From Maea johnstoni (taxonomy: Eukaryota > Annelida > Polychaeta > Spionida > Magelonidae), in NCBI GenBank assembly GCA_963942565.1, contig OZ012697.1, positions 16,759,853 through 16,823,852 of the forward strand: 64,000 bases of DNA, read 5' to 3'. The position numbers and the translations under genes were made by a program. Below, piece by piece: positions 53,907 through 64,000 of this stretch (its first letter is position 1; each line of letters opens with the position of its first letter). A model generated the notes under the pieces. The model was not told the origin of the DNA. It did no database searches and saw only the letters and a list, made by a program, of their open reading frames with translations.

Positions 53907-56900
53907 TTATCTACTTTTACTCTTACAGGCATCTGCATAAGAGTTCACCTTGAAATAGTTCTGGAAAATATCCTTGTTAACATATCTTATAAAATTTTCT
54001 AGTGGACAAAACTGGTTGACCATTTTGCCCGCACAGAATCGTACTAAATGTGTGCGGTCCTGGCCGTTATAGAGGACCCGCAAGAAGTAGCCTCCACTGG
54101 GCACATTGCGCTGCTTATAGAGTTCTAGTATTATACGTGACGCGTACGGCGGCCATGTTCCATCATGGATGCCTAGGGCTATGGCCAATGGCGTTACGCT
54201 CGTATCATGACCAGAGTATAAAGCAAATTTTACTTTCGAAAGGCCTTTTGCGATATCGTCCATCCTGGCGGCCATTTCTTGCAACATGGGGTTCATCACC
54301 AGGCGCTGGAGCTTCTGATTCTGGTAGCTCTGAACTTGCGCTTGTCCGTTAGCATCCAGGTGGCGCCACACGTCATCTACGATATCTGGCGTAATGCATC
54401 GGCGTCGCTGACACGGCAATGGTTTATCATGACAAATAAATCCCATTAAAACGTCCATTATTGAGGCCGCCCAAGGCAACCGTTTCTTTTGCACATTCAA
54501 AATGGTTGAAAGCTTAGCTTTTACTTCCTGAAATAATTTGCTATTTTTGTCCCTGGCACTATTTTCTTTACTCACAACACCCAGGAGTCTTTGCGCCAGG
54601 TTGCATTTATTGACGCAGGGAATGCTCGATTTCTCCGAGCAGAATTGAATGTTCCAGAAATGAATTAAGTGGAGCGTAGTGAAGTCAAACACCGGCAGAA
54701 ACCCATAAAGAAGCGCCATCGCGCTCTGGAACGTCCGCTGGTACTCGGTGTGATGAACAAGCACACTTCCTGTTTCAAAGGCGTCATCGAGCAAACCCCA
54801 TTTTTCAATATATTTTTTATGTAAAAATTCTCCATTCAGTAAGTGCTGGACAACGCCGAGCGATGTCAACTGTGCACCTTCACATTTTTTGCTACGAGGG
54901 AATAATCCGAACCTTCGTATACTGGGATGCATGCCGTGTTGTTTCCACGTCTGACTCATCGTCTTGACAAACAACGGAAGTTTGGGATGTTTGGGAAGCT
55001 GTGAGAGGATTGTTTCGCAGCTGAGGTTGACTCGAGGGACGTTGGGAAGACTCCACATCGGCGAACGGTCGCCATGACGAATCACCGCGTGAACAGCAAG
55101 TAGGTCGTAACCATCTGGAACATCACCTGTAGCATAATCAATGAATACTTAGCGCAACCAAATGAATTCATTATTCTATTCAATGTTTAGTGTGGCCATA
55201 ATATATGGACATTAACTCATTCATGCCTAGAGTCCGCTAAAAGAATATCATCTGGATCTTAGATCTAAGCCCTGAAACAGGCCCCAAGCCTCAACACCCC
55301 ATTCCCATTCTATAGGGTTATCTATTCTCATCTTCTCTACTGATTGGTATGCGGTAGGATTTGGCACATTAAATATGTTTGAAATATGATAGGATATTGA
55401 TATTTCCTTAACAATACAATACCTTGAAATATTCATAAATGATGCTAGCTGCCTCATGGACCTAAATTTATTAGATCTAACAGAGTCACCTTCAGACATT
55501 TCGCCAATAAATAGGGAATTTCCTTCATGTGGAGATGTCCACTTAGCATGTAAGTCAATTTTATACTATAAAGCAGAACCAGTACTACAGACCTTAAACG
55601 ATACAATATTTTTCCCATTCGACATTGGTACTTGGTTTTGTATTGACTACTGGTGCCAACACCTTGTATGGGCTCCCGGGTAGACCTACTCACCTTCCTC
55701 CCTGTGTACTGGTTAATATGGGGGCCAAACCCTCAGCACCCCATACCCTTTATTTAGTGTATACCTGCTCACCTTTTATACCATGTACTGGTTAATAGGG
55801 GGGCCCATCCCTGAATATCTCATACCCTTTCTCCAAAGTTTATCTAATCACCTTCCTCCCTATGTACTGATTGGTACGCGGCCCCACTCTCAAAACCCTA
55901 TATACTTATTCTAGGCTGCATTTACTTACCTTCTTCTCCATGTACCGGCTGGTATGGGGGGTTACAGTGGAACTGTAGGCGCTCAGACTTGTACTTCGGT
56001 ATCCAATGTTGACCTATAAAGAAAAAAATTCAAAAATTGTGATTTTGCTTAGAGATATCATTAAGAATAAAGCAATAACTCTTTAACAATATTTCAACCA
56101 ATTTGAGACACACAAACACTGATACACACACAGATGCACATGCATACACAAACATTTTGCCTTTTTGAAAGGATGTGCATGATCATCACTTTTTTGCCAT
56201 TCTGAGCTAAAGCATTTCTAGCCACTGAAAAAGACCTCTGTACCAGGAGAAAAATACATCAGGTAAACTATGTTAAAAGCTTCCCAGTTTTGAAATTGAT
56301 AGTGAGATACAGGGTGCATTATATGTAATATATTAGACCACTGGGCCATGGAGGCAGTCCCCTGCATGGACAGAATGTTCTCCCTTTCTCTCCATGATCA
56401 CTCCTCATTTCCCCCATGTCTAAAGCTGTACCATAACATTACATTGCATTACATGTAATATATTAGATAGTGCTGGGACGATTAATCGAAATAATCGATT
56501 AATCAGTCGTTTTGCCATGATTATGATTAATCGATTATTGAAACAGGAGATCGATCATTTTCGATTATTATTTCTGCTCACCTGGTCAAAGTTTACATTT
56601 AAAAGGGGCCTTGCTTACCAAGAAATCCATGCATAAAAGTAAAAGATTATTGTAATAAACATGAACTTTGAGTTCCTGACCATTTATCATTCAAAATTTA
56701 AGGGAAATCGGCCATATATTGGACACTGTTTAGTGGGCATATCAACATTAATAATAATCGATTATAATCGATTAATCGATCGAAAATTTGGATGATTAAT
56801 CGAGCTGAAATTTTCCAACGATTCCCAGCACTAATATTAGACCACTTGGCAATGGAGGCAGCCTTGGATGCAATGTTCAGCCATACCTTTCCTCTTGCAC

Positions 56901-59900
56901 TCCCTGCAAGATCACTCCATTTTTCCTACATGTTTAAAGCTATACTCTAACCCCTTTATGAGCGATACATTAGACCACTCGGCTGCGAGGGCAGCCCCCT
57001 GCATGTATGACATGTTCAGCTATACCTATTCTCTATTGTTCCCTGCAAGATCACTCCATTTTCCCAATAAGGTTTAAAGTAATACGCTAACTCCTTTATG
57101 GGCAATACATTAGACCACTCAGTCATGGAGGGCATCCCCCCGACATGTGTAGACTGTTCCCCCATACCTTTTCTCATGTGTTCCCTGCAAAATCACTCTA
57201 TTTAACCTATAGGTTTAAAGTAATACGCTAACTCCTTTATGGGCAATACATTAGACCACTCAGTCATGGAGGGCATCCCCCCTACATGTGTAGACTGTTC
57301 CCCCATACCTTTTCTCATGTGTTCCCTGCAAAATCACTCTATTTAACCTACAGGTTTAAAGTAATACCCTAACCCCTTTATGGGCAATACATTAGACCAC
57401 TCAGTAATGAAAGGCAGCCCCCCTGCATGTATAGAATGCTCACCCATACCTTTCCTTTTGCGATCCCTGCAAAATCACTCTATTTAACCTACAGGTTTAA
57501 AGCAATACCCATACCTTTTCTCTTGCGTTCCCTGTAGGATCTTCCCGTATTTCCCTTGACAAACTTGAGACTCTGGTTCCTCTTTGGGACAGAGGCTGAT
57601 GACGCCATCACATGGCTGGCAACTTTTCGCTTCGCTTGAGACGCTACTACCACGCTGTCACCTTCGAAAAAAATCACCAATAACACATTTACATATCAAG
57701 TTCACACAACAATATCCCCTATCTATACCTTTCTAAGAGTTACCATAGAGGTACTTTAGGCATTGCTTACCAAAAATAAGACATTTAAACATCAAATTGA
57801 CACAATCACCCCTACATACACATTTCTAAGAGTTACGATAGCAGTAGTTACCAAAAATAAGACATTTAATCTACTGTTCCTATTCTGCGTCAGAAAATGG
57901 TCTTCTATCTTTAGATTAGTGTTTGAGCTGACCAAAGAATCGTATGGAGAGGTATTTGAAGATGAAATATTTTTCAGAACCAAATCTCTCCTTCAAATAT
58001 TTAGTAATTCAATTCTCTATTACTTAATTATCTTTTTTGCATGTATTGTAGATACAAAAGACTCTTTCCATGGGTATTTCAGAGCAAAACAAAAATGTGA
58101 CTAATTTTACTATTCCTGGGGGGCTTGTATACAGATACATTGTTCTTGATTAGTGTATTTAAAAGAGTACTTTTGATCAAGATGGGTGCCCAAAGGAGCT
58201 CTTTTCTGTACCTGTTAGTTTATTTTTGGGCTGTTGTTTTAGGGGCACATCCCGCAGTTCAGTCTCTCCCTCTTCCTCGACCACGGCCGCCCCGTCCCCA
58301 TCTCTCTCGTCCCCATCCTCATCCTCGTCTCGCTGTCTCTGGTCCTCCTGGTCGTCCAGCTTGTCAGCCACGTGCTTCACCTGTTCCAGACCATTCTCCT
58401 CAACCTGATGGATCAATGACCATGCAACAATAGCTAAAATTTGCGCAATATTCAAATAAATTCTCCTCAACCGAATACAATACAAAAATCACAGCATTGT
58501 GTCAAACAAATCTACTGAAAAAGCAGCCTTTTCTCTATTGGTTGATGATCTGAACAATATCAGTTGATAATTTGCAGCTCTAACTCAGAATTGATTAATC
58601 CTATCATGCCTGTGTTGTGGTCAAAAAAAATGAACAAGAATTTTTAAAATAAAGAAAAAATTAATATTTTTTTGACCAGGGCAGTTTGGGGGAAATATGT
58701 GAAGGAGAGATATTGACACAATACCTCAGTAACAAATACTTCAAAATATATGTCCATTAATATTTAACCCTTTGTGTGAGTCCATGTTATAATTTTGACC
58801 ACAACTGCGCATGCTAAGTTATGTTATGGTGACTGGACAAAATAGAGCACCCCATTATATATTAATGTTTGCCTATAATGAAAATAATTGGGGGATATTT
58901 TTCTGACAACCAACAGACTATAACTTTCGAGCCTTGTTGGGGGGTCTCTTAGGATTGGCAACTGAGTCCCTTCCTGAAACGAATTTGATCATCTTGCATG
59001 CAAATATGTATGCATGACTCTCTAAATTAGTGTTCCTACACATGCATACACATGTATATGTAGAATTCAAAAGGTTAAATACAGAGTTATTCTGAAAGCA
59101 TCATGGGTCATATTGATATGAAACTTGTCGATGAGATCCCAGGCATGAATGGTAGTGATGTCATTGATATGAAATTTTATCGATTCGATTAATCCCTATA
59201 TTTTTCAATTCGATTCGATTCGATACACCGTAACGTGCTCGTTGGGCACAATTAATTACCTAGTATATTGCTCAAAATAAAAAACATTCTTGCTTTTTTA
59301 ATTCATTCATCAAACAGCAAATCAATGAATCAATTCTGTATTTATTCATTCATCAATCATTATAATCAATCATGATTTATTTTAATTTATTTTTATTTCA
59401 TTTGAATACACACATTACTTAATTTAATTTGTTTATCAATTTACTTTATGTTTGATTCCATCTTTTATAACTATTACAATTCATTTTGTATCTGTTATTT
59501 GTATTAATTTCATCCATAGCCACATTGTATGTCTATATGGACATTCGTTACATTCGCTCATTTGAGACATGAAAGTTCGAAACGTTCGTATCTCGAATAC
59601 TGCGCACATGATGAGCAGTACGTTTAGCGAACGTTTCAGACATTGTTGATCTGAACGTACTGCGAATTCTATGTGCGCAGTAAGATAAAATGGCGGCCGT
59701 TTGTTTTGGTGAGCAAATGGGTCTACCGCTCATGATTTTGCGTGCTCTTACGGCTAAGAGCCGTAGTACAACGTAAAACGGCCGTTGGTTTGTTGGACCG
59801 AGCGATCGCTCATGAGTTTTTGCGTGTACTTACGGCTGACAGCCGTAGTACACGGTAGAACTTAACCCCCAAATGTAGCGGCATTTGGGGGTTAATTTTG

Positions 59901-62333
59901 TCGATTCTGTCGCATCGATAAGGTAGCCTTATCGATGCGACTATCGACAGGGTCTTACTTAGCGGTGCATCGACTTGGGGATTATCGATGACATCCCTAA
60001 TGAATGGGTTAAATTAGTGATGGATACCCTTAAGAATGAAAGGTACAGTAACGGTACCGGTACCAATGAAACAGTACAGTATTTTAACGGTACTGTTAAT
60101 GGTACTTGATTCCATTATTACTATATCAATTATCTTGTGAATAGCCATATTTAGAATCCTGGGCAATTCCTAATAAATGATAACTTCACTTCAAGTATCA
60201 TTAAGAATACCTTTAAGGAATGAAACGGTACAATAGGTACTTTTTGAAACGTACCAGTACCAGTACCGGCATTTCTTAATGGTATACAACCCTAGGTAAA
60301 ATGATATGATTTGATTTAATTTTTTCTTACCTTGGCAGCTGGTTCCTTGTCCACTTCCTGTTCTTTCTCAAACAGCTCCTCTTCCTGAGGTAGAACAATC
60401 GTCCCTGTGGGGTCTAGTAGGGCGGGGCCGTGACGCTTCGGTAAACTGGTCGTCTGACTGCTGATGTACAAATCTGAAATAACAATAGGTTAAACATAAT
60501 ATTACAATAGGCTGAACATACAAAAAAACAATAGCTTATAACAACATTAAGTTAAATATAGGATTACAACAGGTTGAACATGTATATGAAAATCAATAGG
60601 TTTTAACAACAATAAGTTAAACATAATATTATAAGAGGCTGAACACAAGAAGAACAGTAGGTTATAACAACAATAAGTTAAACAAGATTACAATAGGTTG
60701 AGCATAAAAAAACAGTAGGTGGTTATAACAACAATAAGTTAAACATAAGATTACAATAGGTTGAACATAAGAAAAATAGAAGGTTATGTGATGATAATTA
60801 ATAGGTTAAACATGTGATGAAAATATGTTAAACAAGTGATAACAGGTTAATCATGTGATTACGATAGGTTGAACACGTGCTAACTATAGGTTAATCATCT
60901 AACGACAAAAGGTTAAACATAATGCTAACAATAAGGTAATCAAATGGTAACAATGGGTTGAACATTTGATAACAATGCTTACACATGTGATGTGATAACT
61001 GGATCAGAATACAATACCAAAAAAATGAAAAAGAAAAACAAGTTATACTAAAAAAAAAGCAGGACAGCAGTAATTAAAAAATAAATAACTTCCTAAAATG
61101 TTACATTTGAACAGTACAAACTTTTTGATCGTCCTATAGTCCCCTGACATGGAGGAGGGGATTTAGATACAGGATAACTGACCACAGAGGCCAATAAAAC
61201 ACAAAATCAAATTGATTTATTACCACCAGTGGTCATGTTTTACCACATACCTATGGCAGAAATAGGCACAGTATGACAGGAGATTTTCCAAAACCACTGT
61301 TTGACATGACCGAACAGCGCCTTTTCAAATCATCATCTTTTCACAGCGGAGCAATTTCCGGCAAAAGTAATTACGTAAAAAACTTGGCAGGGGAAAATGT
61401 TGAGATTATACAGCATACAACCGCATGCAGGTCATCTCGAGCATAGAGATATTTCACATTATTACCCTCAATATAATTACTGGCTGAGAAAACAATTGTT
61501 AAATAAAACCATCTGTATGAAGTTCTCATATATATCATCCCAAAATATACAACTAACATTGCAATTTGCAACCATCTAAAATATGATCCTCCAGCAAGCT
61601 ATGGTATACCCTATAAATATGATCATCCAACTGAAATAGCTCTTACCAAATGTACCTCAGAATTCCTAGGAAATCCTGGAATTTTCCCAGGAAAATCCTA
61701 AGAATTCCTTGGTACTCTGAGCTTCATATGGTAAGGGAATTATTCCCTTACATCACAAACATTAAACTCTCTCTCGCGCGTCAAATGCTGTCTTCTATAG
61801 AACAATTGCCTAAAATGCTTTCCTTTAGTAGGCAACTATCAAACAATTGAGCCCTCGCATAGAGCCATCAAACAGTTACCGTATTCATCTGAAAAGGCAC
61901 ACAGTGCAAGGAATGGCAAGGGAAAAATATGCCAGATGGGGTGCTGGCAGAATTCCATTTAGCCAATCCCCACATGCAGTGCCGATTGTGGCAAAAATCT
62001 ATGGCCGCCCAGAGCTTGGACCCTACGTCCTCTTTTATCCCTTGTTACACAATGTCTCGATATCCTAAATAGGCTAATTCAGGATACAATTTTTTTTTTC
62101 AAAAAAAATCTTTAAAAAAATCAATAAAATTGCAATCTATCATCAAAATAATAGGTTAAATAAGCGATAAATCGCCTTGTCTGATTAATCAGACAATTCC
62201 TATATGCTACGAACAATATATATATATATTTAGTCCATCGCGAATGGGTTCACGTGATCAACTTACAAATGGCCACCAGCAGCAAGATATAACATGCTAG
62301 CACTAGTATCCTTCTCAGAGGCAATTTCATCAT
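53907..62333 (-). CDS. PXYLP1: 2-phosphoxylose phosphatase 1-like histidine phosphatase, 6 exons
   Basis: PXYLP1 is a Golgi type II membrane enzyme that removes the xylose 2-phosphate from the glycosaminoglycan linkage region. Exons: 62267-62333, 60331-60473, 58212-58404, 57515-57661, 55930-56013, 53907-55126; phases agree, 617 residues. An N-terminal anchor (LRRILVLACYILLLVAI) has basic residues before it, as in type II proteins. Residues 25-200 form a charged stem with an Asp/Glu-rich stretch (DDQEDQRQRDEDEDGDERDG). The catalytic domain has RHGDRSP at 228-234 (nucleophile His229) and SGHD at 516-519 (proton-donor region), plus ALLYGFLP and VLYNGQD as in human. Human PXYLP1 is 480 residues; the extra length is the stem. 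Start: the first of two adjacent ATGs. Two donors are followed by arrays of decoys. Confidence 0.92.
55262..55975 (-). repeat. Tandem array repeating the PXYLP1 exon-5 donor
   Basis: The real junction at 55929/55930 reads (minus) GTACATGGAGAAGAAG|GTAAGT. Copies about 80 bp apart read GTACATAGGGAGGAAG|GTGATT (about 55856), GTACATGGTATAAAAG|GTGAGC (about 55776) and GTACACAGGGAGGAAG|GTGAGT (about 55697); a weaker one is near 55340. Each copy includes both exon-like and intron-like text. Confidence 0.82.
56331..57545 (-). repeat. Tandem array repeating the PXYLP1 exon-4 donor
   Basis: Units of about 130-145 bp (ATTAGACCACTC..., then on minus AGGGAACRCAWGAGAAAAG|GTATGG). The real junction is at 57514/57515. 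Decoys are at about 57450, 57310, 57170, 57025 and 56890, with a decayed one near 56385. The 57170 and 57310 copies are almost identical, so the array is still turning over or recent. A hAT-like MITE split it. Confidence 0.87.
56468..56833. mobile_element. hAT-like MITE (TAGTGCTGGGAC ends), TSD ATATTAGA
   Basis: TAGTGCTGGGACGATTAATC and inverse TAGTGCTGGGAATCGTTGG ends, perfect ATATTAGA repeats at 56460-56467 and 56834-56841. Interior rich in ATCGATTAATCG palindromes. Same end type as 20017-20447. Confidence 0.92.
58766..59096. repeat. TTAACCCTTTGTG... repeat in PXYLP1 intron
   Basis: Begins TTAACCCTTTGTGTGAGTCC and ends AAAAGGTTAAA. Shares GACAACCAA, TTAGGATTGG and ATATGTATGCATGACTCTCT-like words with 14226-14540. 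Confidence 0.6.
59153..59999. mobile_element. hAT-like element, TSD ATGAATGG
   Basis: TAGTGATGTCATTGATATG and inverse TAGGGATGTCATCGATAAT ends, flanked by ATGAATGG at 59145-59152 and 60000-60007. Interior has GATTCGATTCGAT runs and two GCTCATGA..TTACGGCT.AGAGCCGTAGTAC-like units near 59730-59860. 847 bp, no transposase. Confidence 0.9.
60013..60295. repeat. GGTACC-rich interspersed repeat (copy 2)
   Basis: Inverted ends around ATACCCTTAAGAATG and its inverse (CTTAATGGTAT), with GGTACCGGTACC and GTACCAGTACCAGTACC words. Relative at 44992-45275. Confidence 0.6.
60476..60985 (-). repeat. Minisatellite abutting the PXYLP1 exon-2 acceptor
   Basis: Degenerate units with AACAATAGGTTRAACATAA, about 20-75 bp in higher-order arrangement, starting directly at the acceptor (60474-60476). 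The exon itself is not clearly included, unlike the other two arrays of this gene. Confidence 0.7.
61656..61721. repeat. Short imperfect palindrome
   Basis: GTACCTCAGAATTCCTAGG is mirrored by CCTAAGAATTCCTTGGTAC. Function unknown; in PXYLP1 intron 1. Confidence 0.5.
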
Positions 62334-62817
62334 GCAGGATAGCGACCGGTTCTCTGTCTTAAAACACGCCCTCTGTTGCTATGGTAAATCAAACGAAAAC
62401 ATCAATTAGCAAGCAAAACCTTGAGGTTTTCTGTGCAGTATCAACTACATTATCCACTAATGATAATAAAATAAATGGAACAGAGCTTTATCAACTTAAA
62501 CACACCTCAGTTAAGTTCAACGTCACCTTCATTAGTTAACCACGTTTATGAAATCCATTGAAACCAAATCGAATAAGTCAGATGAAGAGAAATTATCCAT
62601 TATGAAAAGATATTGAGACACAAACCTTTTTCTAGCTCACTAGATATAATTATGTATCTATAACCACATGGAGGCACTTAATATGAAGAGGAACCTTTGA
62701 AATACAGGAGCAAAAACTTCCAGTCATTCTCAAAAACAATTTTTTTCTAATCAAGATCTGTAATCGAAAAAAATGTGTCAGACCTGTCGGCATAGGATAA
62801 ACATGAGAATGTGTTAA

Positions 62818-63050
62818 CCCATTCACATCTAGAGTGTAGACAATTTTAGTCACTTATCGAAATATCTTAATAATAAATAAAAGCATTTTTATATGATAAA
62901 GAGAAATATCCCATTTAAATGTGTTCTTCTTGTTGAAATTAACAATTTTCCTCTGCAAATATTTCTTGAAAATTGCTAATGTTTTGAGTTGTACTCAAAG
63001 TTGGCATACCACCTGTACATACCTGGGTAGACACTCCAGATGTAGATGGG
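62818..63050. mobile_element. TTAA-flanked MITE, ends CCCATTCACATCTAGAGTG
   Basis: CCCATTCACATCTAGAGTG and inverse CCCATCTACATCTGGAGTG between TTAA at 62814-62817 and 63051-63054. 233 bp, piggyBac-like ends by inference. Confidence 0.85.
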
Positions 63051-63310
63051 TTAATTGTGATAAGAGCTGTCAACAATATAACGCCCAATTATTATTCTCC
63101 ACACAATTAAAGAGCTCTAATATTACATTACATTGCTAATTCTAATTATTTGAGTTATAGGCCTATAGTACCCAAAGTTGGCAGGCCACGTGTAGGCTAC
63201 CTGGGTACTCTGCTGATGCAGGTGGGTTAATTGTGATAATAACACCTGCTGATGTCATTTACTACCCCGGTATTATTCTACACACAATTGAAGAGCCCCA
63301 ATAAGTAATA
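62985..63310. repeat. ~180-bp direct duplication upstream of PXYLP1
   Basis: TACTCAAAGTTGGCATACCAC...GGGTTAATTGTGATAA...CCACACAATTAAAGAGC is repeated as TACCCAAAGTTGGCAGGCCAC...GGGTTAATTGTGATAA...CACACAATTGAAGAGC. The duplicated segment includes the right end of the TTAA MITE. Confidence 0.8.
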
Positions 63311-64000
63311 AACCTACCCTAGATAATCATCATTTCTTGCAGTTGTCCTGAATGATCTCCTGGTTTGCCTTTAAACCCTGAATTAACCTGCCCTACTTAC
63401 TCACCAGAAGACCCATATATACCGGTACATCTATATATAAAACCCTCCTGTACACTTGCGTCTGGCTGCATTCAGATCAGATACATATACTCCTGTGAGC
63501 ACACCACGGGAATACTTGCATGTCTGTTACAGGAGGTTAACTCCACTGCTGTACCTGAGTGTCAGGGTGTCTCACCCCTGCCTAGAGTAGCCTAGTTGAT
63601 TCTTAGAATTATCTTTTATCTGTACAGTTTTTAATGCTGCGCAAAACCCACATTCCATGTCAGAGCCGTCAGCAAGTTGACGTTGACATGTATATCAAGA
63701 AGACAGTGTTAGTATATACAGCCACCCAACCTTGACTACTGACCTACATTTCACTCTACACATCACTTGAGCTGCCACCTACTGAGAGCATGAAGTACTA
63801 AATAAAGTTGCATTCATTGAGTACCGCCTGCTGAAACAAACTTCCTGACTATTTTGCTAATATCTTTTGTGAAAAAGCAGTTTTTGGAAAATATGAAAAT
63901 GTTGATGGCAAACGAACAGTTCCCTTTCACGTGTATTAATTGTGAATCAATTAGAGCTTCACTCACCACTCACAACTGAAACTCGAGTGGCTCGAGCACT

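Larger units (their letters stand above)
62334..64000. other. 5' flank of PXYLP1, no gene seen
   Basis: No coding exon recognised. A TTAA-flanked MITE and a local duplication are listed separately. From 63.4 kb onward nothing is recognisable. Confidence 0.5.

Overview
The window is animal nuclear DNA. It has interrupted genes with GT-AG introns, very long introns, many microsatellites and a dense load of small DNA transposons. Four genes are recognised with confidence: a ketohexokinase (KHK, minus), an ABT1/Esf2-type ribosome-biogenesis factor (plus), an ING4/ING5-type PHD-finger protein (plus) and a 2-phosphoxylose-phosphatase-like enzyme (PXYLP1, minus). The last exons of a fifth, unidentified gene (plus) lie at the left edge. 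Each recognised gene gives an in-frame model with consistent splice phases from ATG to stop. The gene set fits an invertebrate, probably a deuterostome. Splice-junction minisatellites and abundant MITEs suggest amphioxus, but that is inference from memory.

Layout: 1-3.1 kb, end of the unidentified gene; 3.1-6.6 kb, intergenic MITEs and a foldback; 6.6-12 kb, KHK; 12-16.6 kb, repeats including a hAT element; 16.6-24.9 kb, ABT1 with a 6.9 kb first intron holding a SINE, hAT MITEs and a Kolobok element; 25-31 kb, intergenic simple and minisatellite DNA; 31-46.3 kb, ING4/5 with a 9 kb first intron that holds a Kolobok composite with a 4.75 kb foldback element inside it; 46.3-53.9 kb, repeat-rich space between the converging ING4/5 and PXYLP1 genes; 53.9-62.3 kb, PXYLP1; 62.3-64 kb, upstream repeats.

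The genes look like unrelated housekeeping neighbours (fructose metabolism, pre-rRNA processing, histone-mark reading, glycosaminoglycan synthesis), not a pathway cluster.

The main discoveries concern how repeats meet splicing. (1) KHK has two tandem 73-nt versions of one exon that must be used one at a time to keep frame. (2) In KHK, ABT1 and PXYLP1 (twice), short tandem arrays repeat an exon-intron junction, leaving rows of decoy splice sites in the intron. (3) A hAT MITE in ING4/5 used the 5' splice site itself as its 8-bp target and so duplicated it. (4) A foldback element carries eight RFX X-box-like palindromes, six of them perfect. No retrovirus, LTR element, LINE reverse transcriptase, CRISPR array or functional RNA gene was seen.
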